Positions 53,192 through 63,053 are shown, counted from the first letter of the stretch. The stretch is DNA of 64,000 bases from Marinibacterium anthonyi (GCA_003217735.2 CP031585.1:5101501-5165500), one strand, 5' to 3'. Program-made: numbers and translations. Notes: a model not told the origin generated them from the letters alone.

Positions 53192-54178
53192 ATGACGTAC
53201 GTGTCACACCTTTCCATTGCAGCGGGACTTCTGATCGGCACGGCGGCTTTCGCCGACACGCCGCAGTTGACCGTCTACACCTATGACAGCTTCGTGTCCG
53301 AATGGGGTCCCGGCCCCGTGATCGAGGCGGAATTCGAAAAGACCTGCGGCTGCGACCTGAAGCTGGTCGGCGTGGGCGACGGCGCGGCCCTGCTGGCGCG
53401 CGTCAGGCTGGAAGGGAAACGGTCGGACGCCGACGTTGTCCTTGGACTCGACAGCAACCTTGTCGCCGCCGCGCGGGACACCGGGCTGTTCGCGCCGCAC
53501 CGCGTTTCCGCCGACTACGACCTGCCGATCACCTGGGACGATCCGGATTTCGTGCCCTACGACTGGGGTTATTTCGCCTTCGTCCTGAACCGCACGACCG
53601 AAGCGCCGGCAAGTTTCAGGGCACTGGCCGACAGCGACCTGAAGATCGTGATCCAGGATCCCCGGTCCTCCACCCCGGGCCTTGGCCTGCTGATGTGGGT
53701 CAAGGATGCCTATGGCGACGAAGCCCCGGCGATCTGGGAGGGCCTGAAGGACAATATCGTCACCGTGACAAAGGGCTGGTCCGAGGCCTATGGCCTGTTC
53801 CTGGAAGGCGAGGCCGACGCGGTGCTGTCCTACACCACCTCGCCCGCCTATCACCTGATCGCCGAAGACGACGACACCAAGACAACCGCCGAATTCGACG
53901 AAGGCCATTACCTGCAGGTCGAAGTCGCGGGCCGCCTGGCGTCGTCGGATCAGCCAGAGCTGGCCGAGAAGTTCCTGGAATTCATGGTCACCGACGGCTT
54001 TCAGTCGGCGATCCCCACGACCAACTGGATGTACCCGGCCGTCACGCCCGCCGATGGCCTGCCCGACGGGTTCGATACGCTGATGGTGCCGAAAAAGGCG
54101 CTGCTGGTCGCGCCCGAAGACGTGCCCGCGATGCGCAAGCAAGCACTCGACGAATGGCTGACCGCGCTCAGCCAGTAA
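53192..54178 (+). CDS. thiB: Thiamine ABC transporter substrate-binding protein
   Basis: A 328-residue periplasmic protein that binds thiamine, TMP or TPP. Signal peptide ends GLLIGTAAFA. Typical ThiB segments are VYTYDSFVSEWGPGPVI, VLGLDSNLVAAARDTGLF, DWGYFAFVLN, and SYTTSPAYHLIAE. First gene of thiBPQ, directly under the TPP riboswitch; a role in scavenging exogenous thiamine follows. Confidence 0.93.
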   Translation: MTYVSHLSIAAGLLIGTAAFADTPQLTVYTYDSFVSEWGPGPVIEAEFEKTCGCDLKLVGVGDGAALLARVRLEGKRSDADVVLGLDSNLVAAARDTGLFAPHRVSADYDLPITWDDPDFVPYDWGYFAFVLNRTTEAPASFRALADSDLKIVIQDPRSSTPGLGLLMWVKDAYGDEAPAIWEGLKDNIVTVTKGWSEAYGLFLEGEADAVLSYTTSPAYHLIAEDDDTKTTAEFDEGHYLQVEVAGRLASSDQPELAEKFLEFMVTDGFQSAIPTTNWMYPAVTPADGLPDGFDTLMVPKKALLVAPEDVPAMRKQALDEWLTALSQ

Positions 54179-55710
54179 GACCGGGCGCGGGGATCGTTGC
54201 GGCGACGCTGGTCGCCGTCACGATCCTGGGGTCACTGGCAGCCGTGTTCTGGAGGGCCGGCGGCGCCGTCTCTCCCGGGCCCGCCGACTGGTCCGCCGTC
54301 CGGTTCACGATCCTTCAGGCGCTGGTCTCGGCGGGCTTGAGCCTTGTGCTTGCCATCCCCGTCGCCCGGGCGCTGGCCCGCCGGCGTTTCCCGGGGCGCG
54401 GGCTGCTGGTGACCTTGCTGGGCGCGCCGTTCCTCCTGCCGGTGATCGTCGCCATCCTGGGCCTGCTCGCCGTGTTCGGGCGATCGGGCTGGGTAAACGG
54501 GGCCCTGGGCGCTTTCGGGTTGCCGCCGATCCAGATCTACGGCTTTCACGGCGTCGTCCTGGCGCATGTGTTCTTCAACCTGCCGCTGGCCACCCGCCTG
54601 ATCCTGCAGGGCTGGGCCGAAATCCCCGCCGAACGCTTCCGCCTTGCCGCGCAGCTGAACCTTGGCCCCGGCGACATCCGCCGCCTGCTGGAATGGCCGA
54701 TGCTGGCCCGCATCGCCCCCGGAGCTTTCGCCGTCGTCTTCGGCATCTGCCTGACCAGCTTTGCCGTCGCCCTCACCCTTGGCGGCGGCCCGCGCGCCAC
54801 CACCGTCGAACTCGCCATCTACCAGGCGTTCCAGTTCGACTTCGACCTTGGCCGCGCCGCGTTCCTGGCCTGCATCCAGATCGCCCTGACCCTTTCCGCC
54901 GCGCTGATCGCCCTGCGGCTGGCGACCGGCGAAAGCTTTGGCGCCGGGCTGGACCGCATTGTCGACCGCTGGGACGCCGACGCGCCGGGCCTGCGTCTGA
55001 CCGACACGGCCTGCATCATGTTCGCCGCCCTGTTCCTGGTCGTCCCCATGGCCGCCGTCGCGGTGAATGGCCTGCCCGGGATGCTGTCGCTGCCCGCCTC
55101 CGTCTGGCGCGCGGTGGCGACCTCGCTCAAGGTCGCTCTGCTCAGCCTCGCGGTGCTTTCGGCGCTGGCCATCCCGATGACCGCCGCGCTGTCGCTTGGC
55201 CGTCACCGCTGGATCGACCTCGCAGGTCTGCTGGGCCTCGCCGTGTCGCCGCTGGCGCTTGGCACCGGGTTGTTCATCGTGCTTTATCCACTGGCCGATC
55301 CCGCAGCTCTTGCCTTGCCGGTCACCGCCGGGGTCAATGCGGTCATGGCCCTGCCCTTCGCGATGCGCATCCTTGTCCCCGCCGCCCGCACCATCGTGCA
55401 GGATCACGGCCGGTTGGGCGCGCATCTGGACATGGGGCGCGGCCCCTTCCTGCGCCTCGTCCTGCTGCCCCGGCTTGCCCCGCAACTGGGCTTTGCCGCC
55501 GGCCTTGGCATGGCGCTGTCGCTTGGCGATCTGGGCGTCATCGCGCTTTTCGCCAACAACGACGCCGCCACCCTGCCGCTGCAGATCTACCGCCTGATGG
55601 GGGCCTACCGGATGCAGGCCGCATCGGGCGCCGCGCTGCTGCTGATGCTGCTGGCCTTCGGGGCCTTCTGGATTTGTGATCACAAAGGCCGCGCCCGTGC
55701 TGAGACTTGA
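54154..55710 (+). CDS. thiP: Thiamine ABC transporter permease
   Basis: A 518-residue membrane protein with two fused permease domains, each with an EAA-type loop (GWAEIPAERFRLAAQLNLG and the GRLGAHLDMGRGPFLRLVL region). About twelve hydrophobic helices. ATG 54154 overlaps the thiB stop by 25 bases; the GTG/ATG-poor N terminus makes this the best start. Partners: ThiB and ThiQ. Confidence 0.9.
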   Translation: MADRAQPVRPGAGIVAATLVAVTILGSLAAVFWRAGGAVSPGPADWSAVRFTILQALVSAGLSLVLAIPVARALARRRFPGRGLLVTLLGAPFLLPVIVAILGLLAVFGRSGWVNGALGAFGLPPIQIYGFHGVVLAHVFFNLPLATRLILQGWAEIPAERFRLAAQLNLGPGDIRRLLEWPMLARIAPGAFAVVFGICLTSFAVALTLGGGPRATTVELAIYQAFQFDFDLGRAAFLACIQIALTLSAALIALRLATGESFGAGLDRIVDRWDADAPGLRLTDTACIMFAALFLVVPMAAVAVNGLPGMLSLPASVWRAVATSLKVALLSLAVLSALAIPMTAALSLGRHRWIDLAGLLGLAVSPLALGTGLFIVLYPLADPAALALPVTAGVNAVMALPFAMRILVPAARTIVQDHGRLGAHLDMGRGPFLRLVLLPRLAPQLGFAAGLGMALSLGDLGVIALFANNDAATLPLQIYRLMGAYRMQAASGAALLLMLLAFGAFWICDHKGRARAET

Positions 55711-56398
55711 CCACCTGACATGCGCTTCCGACGATTTCCGCCTGACAGCGGACCTTGCCGTCGCCCCGGGCCGCCTTACCGCCCTCATCGGCCCGTCGGG
55801 CGCCGGCAAGTCCACGCTGCTGAACACCATCGCCGGTTTTTTGCCCCCGGCTACGGGCCGCGTCCTTTGGGACGATCAGGACCTGACCCCGCTGGTGCCG
55901 GGCAAGCGCCCCATCGCGATGCTGTTCCAGGACGGCAACCTGTTCCCACATCTCAGCATCGAAAGGAACGTCGCGCTTGGCCTGTCGCCCACCGGCAAGC
56001 TTGCGCCCGAGACTCGGACCAAGGTCGACACAGCGCTGGACCGCGTCGGCCTGCACGGGCTGGGCGCCCGCAAGCCCGGCACCCTGTCCGGCGGCCAGCA
56101 AAGCCGCGCCGCGCTTGCCCGGATCCTTGTCCAGCACCGGCCGCTGATCCTGCTGGATGAACCCTTTGCCGCCCTTGGCCCCGCGCTGAAGGCGGAAATG
56201 CTGGACCTTGTCGCCGACCTGGCCCGCGCACAGCACGCCACGCTGTTGATGATCACCCACGACCCGCAGGATGCCCGCCGCATCGCCCAGGACACGATTG
56301 TCGTGGCCGATGGCCAGGCCGCCCCGCCGCAGCCGACGCACCCGCTGCTGGACAATCCGCCGCCTGCCCTGCACGACTATCTCAGGGCATCCGCCTGA
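55697..56398 (+). CDS. thiQ: Thiamine ABC transporter ATPase
   Basis: A 233-residue ATPase (start GTG 55697; GTG 55676 in frame would add seven residues). Walker A GPSGAGKST, Q-loop FQDGNLFPH, signature LSGGQQSRAALARI, Walker B LLDEPFAALGP, switch His in ITHDPQDA. Completes thiBPQ and overlaps the end of thiP. Confidence 0.92.
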   Translation: MLRLDHLTCASDDFRLTADLAVAPGRLTALIGPSGAGKSTLLNTIAGFLPPATGRVLWDDQDLTPLVPGKRPIAMLFQDGNLFPHLSIERNVALGLSPTGKLAPETRTKVDTALDRVGLHGLGARKPGTLSGGQQSRAALARILVQHRPLILLDEPFAALGPALKAEMLDLVADLARAQHATLLMITHDPQDARRIAQDTIVVADGQAAPPQPTHPLLDNPPPALHDYLRASA

Positions 56399-56420
56399 GA
56401 TCAGAGGCCCGAGGTCCGCC

Positions 56421-57041
56421 ATGCATCCCAATCCCGTCTATCACACCGCCGACACCGAAAAGAACATCGCCTGGGCCCGTGACCGGGCCTTCGGGATCCT
56501 GTCCGTCGCCCTGCCCGACACCGCGCCGTTCCTCAGCCACATCCCCTTTCTGCTGTCCGAAGACGGCGCGACGGCGGACATGCACCTTGTCCGGTCGAAC
56601 CCCATCGCCCGGGCGCTGACCAAGGGCCCCCTGCCCGCGCGCCTCGCCGTTTCGGGCCCCGACTCCTATGTCTCGCCCGACTGGTACGGGATCGCCGACC
56701 AGGTCCCCACCTGGAACTACGTCGCCGTGCACCTGACCGGCGTGATCGACCTGCGCCCGGCCGGGGATCTGCGCGACCTGCTTGACCGCCAATCGGCGTT
56801 TTACGAGGCCCGCCTGGCCCCGAAACCCGCCTGGACCACGGCCAAGATGGACCCCGAGGCGCTGGAAAAGATGATGCGGATGATCGTGCCGGCCCGAATG
56901 CGGATCGACGAGGTGGACGGAACCTGGAAGCTGAGCCAGAACAAGGCCGACGACGTCCGGCTGCGCGCGGCGGACCACATGGACAGCCACGGTTTCGGGA
57001 CCGAGCCGGGGATCCTCGCCGCCCTGATGCGCGACGCCTGA
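56421..57041 (+). CDS. PaiB-like FMN-binding (negative regulator) family protein
   Basis: A 206-residue protein of the PaiB/FMN-binding split-barrel type: ARDRAFGILSVALPD, HLVRSNPIARAL, VSPDWYGIADQVPTWNYVAVHL and the C-terminal KLSQNKADDV. Members bind FMN or heme and were first described as regulators in Bacillus. It follows thiQ by 22 bases, perhaps co-transcribed. Function in this organism unknown. Confidence 0.85.
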   Translation: MHPNPVYHTADTEKNIAWARDRAFGILSVALPDTAPFLSHIPFLLSEDGATADMHLVRSNPIARALTKGPLPARLAVSGPDSYVSPDWYGIADQVPTWNYVAVHLTGVIDLRPAGDLRDLLDRQSAFYEARLAPKPAWTTAKMDPEALEKMMRMIVPARMRIDEVDGTWKLSQNKADDVRLRAADHMDSHGFGTEPGILAALMRDA

Positions 57042-57058
57042 GGTTTACAGCAAAAGGC

Positions 57059-57928
57059 CTACATCCAGTCGGGCGCGGCTTCCTCGACCTTCAGCCACAG
57101 CTCGGCCGTCAGGCGGATATCCGTTTCGGACCGCGCTTCCAGCGCGGCCATGATCTGGCCCGCCGCCGCCCGTTCGGCCGTCTCGCACCCGACGGTCAGC
57201 CGGTCCAGCACATGATGCGCCACCACGGCATCGTTCATCGCCCCCAGGCTTTCCTGGATCGCCTTCAGCCGCTTGACGAATTCCTTGCGCGCCGCGCCGC
57301 CATCGGCCCAGGCGCCGCAATCCAGCGTATACCGCAGCTTCTTCAGCTCCTTGCGGAAAGCATGGCGGCTTTCGGGATCCAGCACCGCGAACCGCCAGCC
57401 GAACCCCTGCGCGCTGCGAAACCGTTTCTTCAGCGCCTTGTTGGCCCGCTTTTCGGCGCGAACCCCGCTGTGCGTGGCGATCCAGTCCCGCAGATCCGCC
57501 AGGTGGGCGTCCAGCCGGCCGGACCCGATCATCGCGCGCACCTCTGCCCGCACCGGGATGGCCGCGTCGCGCAGCGCCTGGTCCAGCGCGGCAAAGCCCG
57601 ACGCATCGGCATGCGCGGACAGGAACGGCCCGACGATGTCCAGCCGCACCGCATCCAGATCGCGCAGCCGGCCAACGATGGCGGCAATGTCGCGCGCCTC
57701 GTTACCAAGGTCACGCGCCCGCGCGTCCTTGCGGCCAAAGACCTTCAGCCCCGTGCGCGCCTTGCGCAGCCCGACCCTGACCTGGTGCGGACCTTCCGGG
57801 TCGTCGCTGTCCAGAACCACCTGCGCCGCGGCGGCGGCCCGGTCCGCGAAAGGCATCATCACCGACACCACATCGGCCCCGTCCGGGGACGATCCAGCCT
57901 TGTCCGAATTGTCGCGATGTATATGCAT
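57059..57928 (-). CDS. CHAD-domain protein (polyphosphate-binding family)
   Basis: A 289-residue helical CHAD domain, rich in His, Arg and Lys. Family-like segments are HQVRVGLRKARTGLKVF and FRKELKKLRYTLD with conserved basic residues lining a polyphosphate-binding surface. No CYTH/triphosphatase domain is attached. ATG 57926-57928 opens MHIHRDNS. It is next to a PhoD phosphatase, a possible link to phosphate metabolism. Confidence 0.85.
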   Translation of the reverse strand: MHIHRDNSDKAGSSPDGADVVSVMMPFADRAAAAAQVVLDSDDPEGPHQVRVGLRKARTGLKVFGRKDARARDLGNEARDIAAIVGRLRDLDAVRLDIVGPFLSAHADASGFAALDQALRDAAIPVRAEVRAMIGSGRLDAHLADLRDWIATHSGVRAEKRANKALKKRFRSAQGFGWRFAVLDPESRHAFRKELKKLRYTLDCGAWADGGAARKEFVKRLKAIQESLGAMNDAVVAHHVLDRLTVGCETAERAAAGQIMAALEARSETDIRLTAELWLKVEEAAPDWM

Positions 57929-58023
57929 AAGATATACGGTAGGCGCTTTCCGGGCAGAGTTCAACGCCCCCTGCGGACCCGGCCCCACACCAGGGACCGG
58001 GCGATTTTATTCGGAGGATAAAA

Positions 58024-59586
58024 TCAGACCGCCGGGTCCAGCGTGATCTTCCACAGCTCGACATCGTCGCGGTCCATCAGCCGCACGGTCATCTGCTGCG
58101 TCGCCCCGTCGACATCCACGATCCCGAAGAACTGCAGCCCTTCCGACGGCGCCAGGTTCTGGCCCTGTTCTTCACTCGGCGCCTTGATGAACTTCAGCTC
58201 TGGCCCAAAAGTCATGTCCAATGCGTTCGGCCCGAAGGTGCCGGCATGCAGCGGGCCCGACACGAATTCCCAGAACGGTTCGAAATCCTGGAACTGGGCT
58301 TTTTCCGGGTTGTAGTAATGGGCTGCGGTGTAGTGCACGTCGGCGGTGAACCAGACGGTGTTCTTGATGCCGGCGACCTTGATGAACCGCAGCAGGTCCG
58401 CGAATTCCAGCTCGCGGCCCTTGGCGGGGCCGTTGTCGCCATTGGCCACGGCCTCGGCGCCGGCCTGTTCGGCCCAGTTGTCCCAGACCACCAGCCCGAT
58501 CGGCATGTCGCAGGCGATGACCTTCCAGGTCGCGGTCGAATTCACCAGCTCGCGCTTGAGCCATTCGATCTGCTCGGCGCCCAGGATCTGGCTGTCGGGG
58601 GTGATCGTGTCTTCCATGTCCGGGCCGTTGGGGCCGCGATAGGACCGCAGGTCCAGGAAAAAGACATCGACCATCGGACCATAGGCGATCTTGCGATAGA
58701 CCCGGCCCGGTTCGGACGGCTGGTAGCTGATCGGCGTCAGTTCATGGAACGCCTGCGCCGCGCGCGAGGCCAGCACGAAGACCGATTTTTCGGTGTAGCG
58801 GTCATCGCCGGTCAGGTCCTTGGACGCCGACCAGTTGTTGATCACCTCGTGGTCGTCCCACTGGTAGAAGGTCGGGCAGACCGCGCTCATGGCGCGCACG
58901 TGCTCGTCCATCATGTTGTATTTCCACTGGCCCCGGTATTCGTCCAGCGTCTCGGCGACCTTGGATTTCTCGGGCGTGACGACGGTGTTCTTCCAGATCA
59001 CCGCGCCCGCCTTGTCGGTCACCTCGTCCTTGATCGGGCCGTCGGCATAGATGGTGTCGCCCGAATGGATGAAGAAATCGGGCCGGTGCTGGGCCATGGT
59101 GGCATAGGTCTTCATGCCGGTCTCGTCGATGCCCCAGCCCTGGCCGACGGTGTCACCCGACCACACGAACCGCACGTCGCGGCGTGATGACGGCGCGGTG
59201 CGGAACTGGCCGACGATGGGTTCCGACGTCGCCATCATGTCGTTCAGGTCTGCGGCCACGAAACGATAGAATATGTCCTGGTCCGACGGCAGGCCCTCGA
59301 CCATCCGCTTGACGGCAAAGTCGCTGCCCGGCGTCGCGGTCAGCGGCGCCAGCTGGCGGGCGTTGGAGAAGCTCTCGGTGGTGGAGACTTCCATCATGAC
59401 GCGCGCGGGCCGGTCGGTGCGCGTCCAGATCATGCCGGAAGACGTGTTCACGTCGCCCGACTGGACACCGTGGGTGAACACGGGGCGGGCCGACGCGCGG
59501 CTGATCGCCGGCATGGCAAGGCTGGCGGCAAAGGCCGTGCCACCGGCCAGAACGGCGCGGCGGGAGGGGCGGATCAATCTGGTCAT
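58024..59586 (-). CDS. phoD: PhoD-like alkaline phosphatase/phosphodiesterase
   Basis: A 520-residue exported enzyme. A Tat signal (RPSRRAVLAGGTAFAASLA) is clear. Metal-binding motifs of PhoD are HSGDTIYADG, WDDHEVINNW and WFTADVHYTAAHYY. PhoD-type enzymes hydrolyse phosphate esters or diesters in the periplasm with Fe/Ca cofactors. An eight-base inverted repeat (GATTTTAT/ATAAAATC, 58003-58025) overlaps the stop. Probable phosphate-starvation gene; no certain pho box is seen upstream. Confidence 0.9.
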   Translation of the reverse strand: MTRLIRPSRRAVLAGGTAFAASLAMPAISRASARPVFTHGVQSGDVNTSSGMIWTRTDRPARVMMEVSTTESFSNARQLAPLTATPGSDFAVKRMVEGLPSDQDIFYRFVAADLNDMMATSEPIVGQFRTAPSSRRDVRFVWSGDTVGQGWGIDETGMKTYATMAQHRPDFFIHSGDTIYADGPIKDEVTDKAGAVIWKNTVVTPEKSKVAETLDEYRGQWKYNMMDEHVRAMSAVCPTFYQWDDHEVINNWSASKDLTGDDRYTEKSVFVLASRAAQAFHELTPISYQPSEPGRVYRKIAYGPMVDVFFLDLRSYRGPNGPDMEDTITPDSQILGAEQIEWLKRELVNSTATWKVIACDMPIGLVVWDNWAEQAGAEAVANGDNGPAKGRELEFADLLRFIKVAGIKNTVWFTADVHYTAAHYYNPEKAQFQDFEPFWEFVSGPLHAGTFGPNALDMTFGPELKFIKAPSEEQGQNLAPSEGLQFFGIVDVDGATQQMTVRLMDRDDVELWKITLDPAV

Positions 59587-59701
59587 GTCTCGGTCGGTCC
59601 TGCTTGCTGGCCCGGAATGGCGGGCGAAGGTGAACGAGCCGTATGAACAGGGCCAAGGTGACGGAGCGCTCTCACTTCCGTTACACTTCGGTGAAAGTTT
59701 T

Positions 59702-60490
59702 CTAACGCGTCCCCGCCGCCAGGTCACCGAAACGTGACGCCAGCCGATGGGCCTCGTCCTCAAGTCCGAAAGGCGCGTTGACCATGAAGATCCCGCTGCC
59801 CACCATGCCGTGGCCGGGGCGCGCGGGGGGGAAACGGACCTCGTGCAGCAGGGTCTTGGGCGCCTCGATCTTCTTGAGCGCGCGCACCATGTCCCGTTCC
59901 GCGCCCGAAATCAGGATCGGATACCACAGCATCAGCACCCCCACCGGCCATTTCCGGTGCAGGTTGGCGATCAGCGCGGGCATCTCGGTGAATTCGGACT
60001 TCAGTTCATAGGACGGGTCGATCAGGCAAAGCCCCCGGCGCGGATCGGGCGGGGCCAGTGACAGGGCCAGCTGCGGCCCGTCGGCCTTGCGCACGTCCAC
60101 CTCGGGCATCACCGCGTGCAACGCCGCCTGTTCCTGGGGATGCAGTTCCGCCAGGACCATGTGATCGGTGTCGCGCAGCAGGGTCCGCGCGATCCAGGGC
60201 GATCCGGGATAGGTATCCGGCCCGCCCACCGCCTTCGCCACGGCAAGCGCCCGCGCATAGGGGTGATCGGGCGCGAACCACTTTGCCATCCGCGCGATGC
60301 CCTGCGCGGCTTCGCCGGTCTTCTCGGCCTCGGGCCCGGTCAGGTCGTACAGCGCGCGGCCGGCATGGGTTTCCATGTAGGTCAGCGGCTTGTCCTTGCG
60401 GGTCATGTAATCCAGCACCGACGCCAGCAGCGCGTGCTTGTGCACGTCGGCGGCGTTGCCGGCGTGATAGGCGTGTTGATAGGACAGCAT
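59702..60490 (-). CDS. rlmJ: 23S rRNA A2030 N6-methyltransferase
   Basis: A 262-residue RlmJ-type methyltransferase: MLSYQHAYHAGNAADVHKH at the N terminus, METHAGRALYD and the catalytic loop LIDPSYELKSEF (D-P-[PS]-Y-E). The motif has Ser where many have Pro. Methylates an adenine of 23S rRNA. 115 bases downstream of the phoD start. Confidence 0.92.
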   Translation of the reverse strand: MLSYQHAYHAGNAADVHKHALLASVLDYMTRKDKPLTYMETHAGRALYDLTGPEAEKTGEAAQGIARMAKWFAPDHPYARALAVAKAVGGPDTYPGSPWIARTLLRDTDHMVLAELHPQEQAALHAVMPEVDVRKADGPQLALSLAPPDPRRGLCLIDPSYELKSEFTEMPALIANLHRKWPVGVLMLWYPILISGAERDMVRALKKIEAPKTLLHEVRFPPARPGHGMVGSGIFMVNAPFGLEDEAHRLASRFGDLAAGTR

Positions 60491-60544
60491 CAGGGACCCC
60501 GCAGTCTGGCGCAGGATCCCTTGTGCATTGCGCCGCGTATCGGA

Positions 60545-61264
60545 TCAAGCCGGTGACGGCGCCAGGTCCTGGAACCGGATCTTTCCGTCCTGCAGGAAAC
60601 AGGCCTTGGTCAGAAGACCGACATCCATTGGGTTCGGCAGGCGGATATCGTCCAGCCCCGGCATGTCCCGCCCGGTGCGGACATAGGCCCGGTCCACCTG
60701 CGAGATCAGCAGAACGATGATCCCCAGCCGTTTCGCCCCCTCCGACAGGGTGCGCAGCTGGGCGTCCAGCGGCGGATGGCTGCGCTTCTGGTCAAGGATC
60801 TGCAGGTAATCGACAACCACCACAGTCCCCGGCCCCGGGGCGCCCAGCCGGGCAAGGATGTGATCGGCGCAGATGTCGTCCGACGTGTCGAGGTGAAAGC
60901 CGGCGCCAAGGCTGGCCGGATCGGCGCCCAGGTTGCGCAGGCGGGCCAGCACCTCGGCTTCGTGATAATCCAGCGTGAAGACATGGGCCTGCCGCCCGGC
61001 GCGGACCGCGTCGACAGCCAGCTCAAGCGCCAGCAGCGTCTTGCCGTGACCGGGGCGCGCGGCAATCAGGACAAGATCGCCGGGGTCGAACCGGCGCAGC
61101 AGGGTCGGCGCGGGGCGTGGCAAGGTGGCGGCCAGGTGGCTCCAGGCCGCGAACCCTTCGGCAACGGCGATGCGGTCCAGCGCGCGGGACAGGGCAATGC
61201 CTTCGGCGCGGGCGATGTCGCGGGCGCGGCGTTTCAGGCGGTGGACGGGGGCGGTAAGATGCAT
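60545..61264 (-). CDS. DnaB-like RecA-fold ATPase
   Basis: A 239-residue protein. The last ~180 residues resemble the C-terminal ATPase of replicative helicase DnaB: Walker A AARPGHGKT, VVVVDYLQIL as Walker B/H2 and ISQVDRAY. It lacks the N-terminal primase-interaction domain of true DnaB. The N terminus is a short basic helical region. GGAGG precedes ATG 61262-61264. Role unknown, perhaps a helicase-loader or repair ATPase. Confidence 0.75.
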   Translation of the reverse strand: MHLTAPVHRLKRRARDIARAEGIALSRALDRIAVAEGFAAWSHLAATLPRPAPTLLRRFDPGDLVLIAARPGHGKTLLALELAVDAVRAGRQAHVFTLDYHEAEVLARLRNLGADPASLGAGFHLDTSDDICADHILARLGAPGPGTVVVVDYLQILDQKRSHPPLDAQLRTLSEGAKRLGIIVLLISQVDRAYVRTGRDMPGLDDIRLPNPMDVGLLTKACFLQDGKIRFQDLAPSPA

Positions 61265-61494
61265 GACATGACCCTCCGGACCCGGGCGATCGGCGCAGTC
61301 CCTCCTTTTGCGTGACCCGGGCGGAACGGGGTGCATGTGGATTGCCCCGCAGGTCGGCTGCTTCCCCGATCTGGAGGGGGGAGGCCCGGGCCGGGCCAGT
61401 GCGATCAAGGCTATCCGAAAGCCCGCGCTTCGGGCAAGCAGGAACAAGGGGCGCTTTCATGCGTTGGCCCCGCGCCCTTGCTCGGAGCCCGTAC

Positions 61495-62484
61495 ATGCGC
61501 CTTTTCGCCTGCCCCACCTGCAGCGCCCCCGTGAATTTCGCCAATACCGACTGCCTGAACTGCGGCAGCGCCCTGCATTTCGACCCCGTTTCGCTGAATT
61601 TCATCGGCGGTGGCGTCGATTGCGGCAATCGGGGGGACATCGGCTGCAACTGGTCCGCCCCCGAAAGCGACCTGTGCTGGTCCTGCCTGATGACCTACGT
61701 GATCCCGGAACTGCGCGCGGGCGAAAACCTGCTGCACTGGGCCAAGACCGAGGCCGCCAAGCGCCGCGTGCTGGCGATGCTGGCCCGCTGGGGCTGGTTC
61801 GGGCCGCAGGATCCGGGACGCCTGCCCGAATTCAAGCTGCTGTCCGAGGTCACGACTCAGGGACCCAGCGACGTGATCATGGCCCATGGCGACGGTGTGA
61901 TCACAATCAACGTGACAGAGGCCGACGCGCTGGAACGGATGGAACGGCGCGAGGATCTGGGCGAGAAGCTGCGGACCATGATCGGCCATATCCGCCACGA
62001 ACTGGCGCATTTCCTGTTCGTCCGGCTTTGTGATCACGACGGCTTTACCGAAGCGTTCCGCGCATTGATGGGCGATGAACGAGAAGATTACGGCGCCGCG
62101 CTGGACCGCCATTACAACCAGGGTCCGCCCGACGGCTGGCAGGCGGATCACATCACGCCCTATGCCGCATCGCACCCGCACGAGGACTGGGCCGAGACGG
62201 TGGCCCACCTGCAGCACCTGGTGGACATCATAGATTGCGCCATCGCCGCCGGCTGGACGATGCCGGACGCACCGGCCGGGTATGACCCCTATGCCGAGGA
62301 AGACGCGGAAACCGTGATCACGCTGGGCGCGGATTACGCGATGGGCGTGAACCACATCAACCGGTCGATCGGGCTGGGCGACATCTATCCCTTTGTGCTG
62401 ACCGACGGCGTGCGGGACAAGCTGGCCTTTGTGCACGGATGGTTGCGCAAGGGGCCGGCCGGGGCGAACCGGGGGGCGGGGTAA
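61495..62484 (+). CDS. Putative zinc-binding metallopeptidase family protein
   Basis: A 329-residue protein. The N terminus has two CxxC zinc ribbons (FACPTCSAPVN, DCLNCGS, and CWSC). The catalytic-type motif is IRHELAHFLF (His-Glu-x-x-His), with later histidines in ASHPHEDWAETVAH. It belongs to the family annotated as putative zinc-binding metallopeptidases. ATG 61495 has CGGAG upstream; ATG 61459 is also possible. Substrate unknown. Confidence 0.8.
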   Translation: MRLFACPTCSAPVNFANTDCLNCGSALHFDPVSLNFIGGGVDCGNRGDIGCNWSAPESDLCWSCLMTYVIPELRAGENLLHWAKTEAAKRRVLAMLARWGWFGPQDPGRLPEFKLLSEVTTQGPSDVIMAHGDGVITINVTEADALERMERREDLGEKLRTMIGHIRHELAHFLFVRLCDHDGFTEAFRALMGDEREDYGAALDRHYNQGPPDGWQADHITPYAASHPHEDWAETVAHLQHLVDIIDCAIAAGWTMPDAPAGYDPYAEEDAETVITLGADYAMGVNHINRSIGLGDIYPFVLTDGVRDKLAFVHGWLRKGPAGANRGAG

Positions 62485-62500
62485 TCCCCGCCCTGCGCGG

Positions 62501-62938
62501 TCAGGACGCGGCGCGCAGATTGTCCCTGAGCGCGAAGACCTGGTCGCGCAGCGATACCAGGTCGCCCTGGGACAAGCCGGTCGCGTCGAAGACGCAGGCG
62601 GCGATCCGGTCCGCTTCGGCCCGCATGTCCCGCCCCTTGGCGGTCAGCGAGATCCGGACCACGCGTTCGTCTTCGGCGTCGCGGGTCTTGGTGACCAGCC
62701 CGGCCTGTTCCATCCGCCGCAGCAGCGGGGTCAGCGTGTTGGATTCCAGCGCCAGGTCGTCGCCCAGGTCGGACACACGGCGGCCATCCTCGGCCCACAG
62801 CGCCACCAGCACCAGAAGCTGCGGATAGGTCAGGCCCAGGTCCGCCAGCAGGGGACGGTAGATGCGGGTCATGGCGTGGCTCGCCGAGTAGAGGGCGAAA
62901 CAGATCATGTCGCGTGTATCGAGGGGGGTATCGGACAT
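62501..62938 (-). CDS. ohrR: OhrR, MarR-family organic-peroxide sensor
   Basis: A 145-residue MarR-type repressor. The redox Cys is in DMICFALYSASHAM near residue 13, followed by winged helix LADLGLTYPQLLVLVALW, VSDLGDDLALESNTLTPLLRRMEQAGLV. It diverges from ohr across 115 bases with repeated palindromes. Organic hydroperoxides oxidise the Cys and release repression. Confidence 0.92.
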   Translation of the reverse strand: MSDTPLDTRDMICFALYSASHAMTRIYRPLLADLGLTYPQLLVLVALWAEDGRRVSDLGDDLALESNTLTPLLRRMEQAGLVTKTRDAEDERVVRISLTAKGRDMRAEADRIAACVFDATGLSQGDLVSLRDQVFALRDNLRAAS

Positions 62939-62949
62939 GAGGCAGATAT

Positions 62950-63035
62950 AAATCGTGCGCGATACAATCTCAATGGGTTGAACCGTCGGATCGGGACACT
63001 ATATGCATCGCACACGATCAAATCGTGTACGATTT
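62950..63035. promoter_or_regulatory. OhrR operator region
   Basis: The clearest site is AAATCGTGTACGATTT (63020-63035), arms AAATCGT/ACGATTT. A second is AAATCGTGCGCGATAC (62950-62965), nearest the ohrR start. A shorter ATCG-CACA-CGAT lies at about 63007-63018. The first lies just before the ohr ribosome site, so a bound repressor would block transcription of ohr and probably of ohrR. Confidence 0.75.
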
Positions 63036-63053
63036 AAATAAACGGAGTTCCCC

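Noticed and set aside
2348-61903. Four exact copies of TGTGATCACA (about 2348, 19861, 55676, 61894), resembling CRP/FNR-type sites.
   Set aside because: Each copy lies in a coding frame as GTG ATC ACA (Val-Ile-Thr), so preferred codons explain them.
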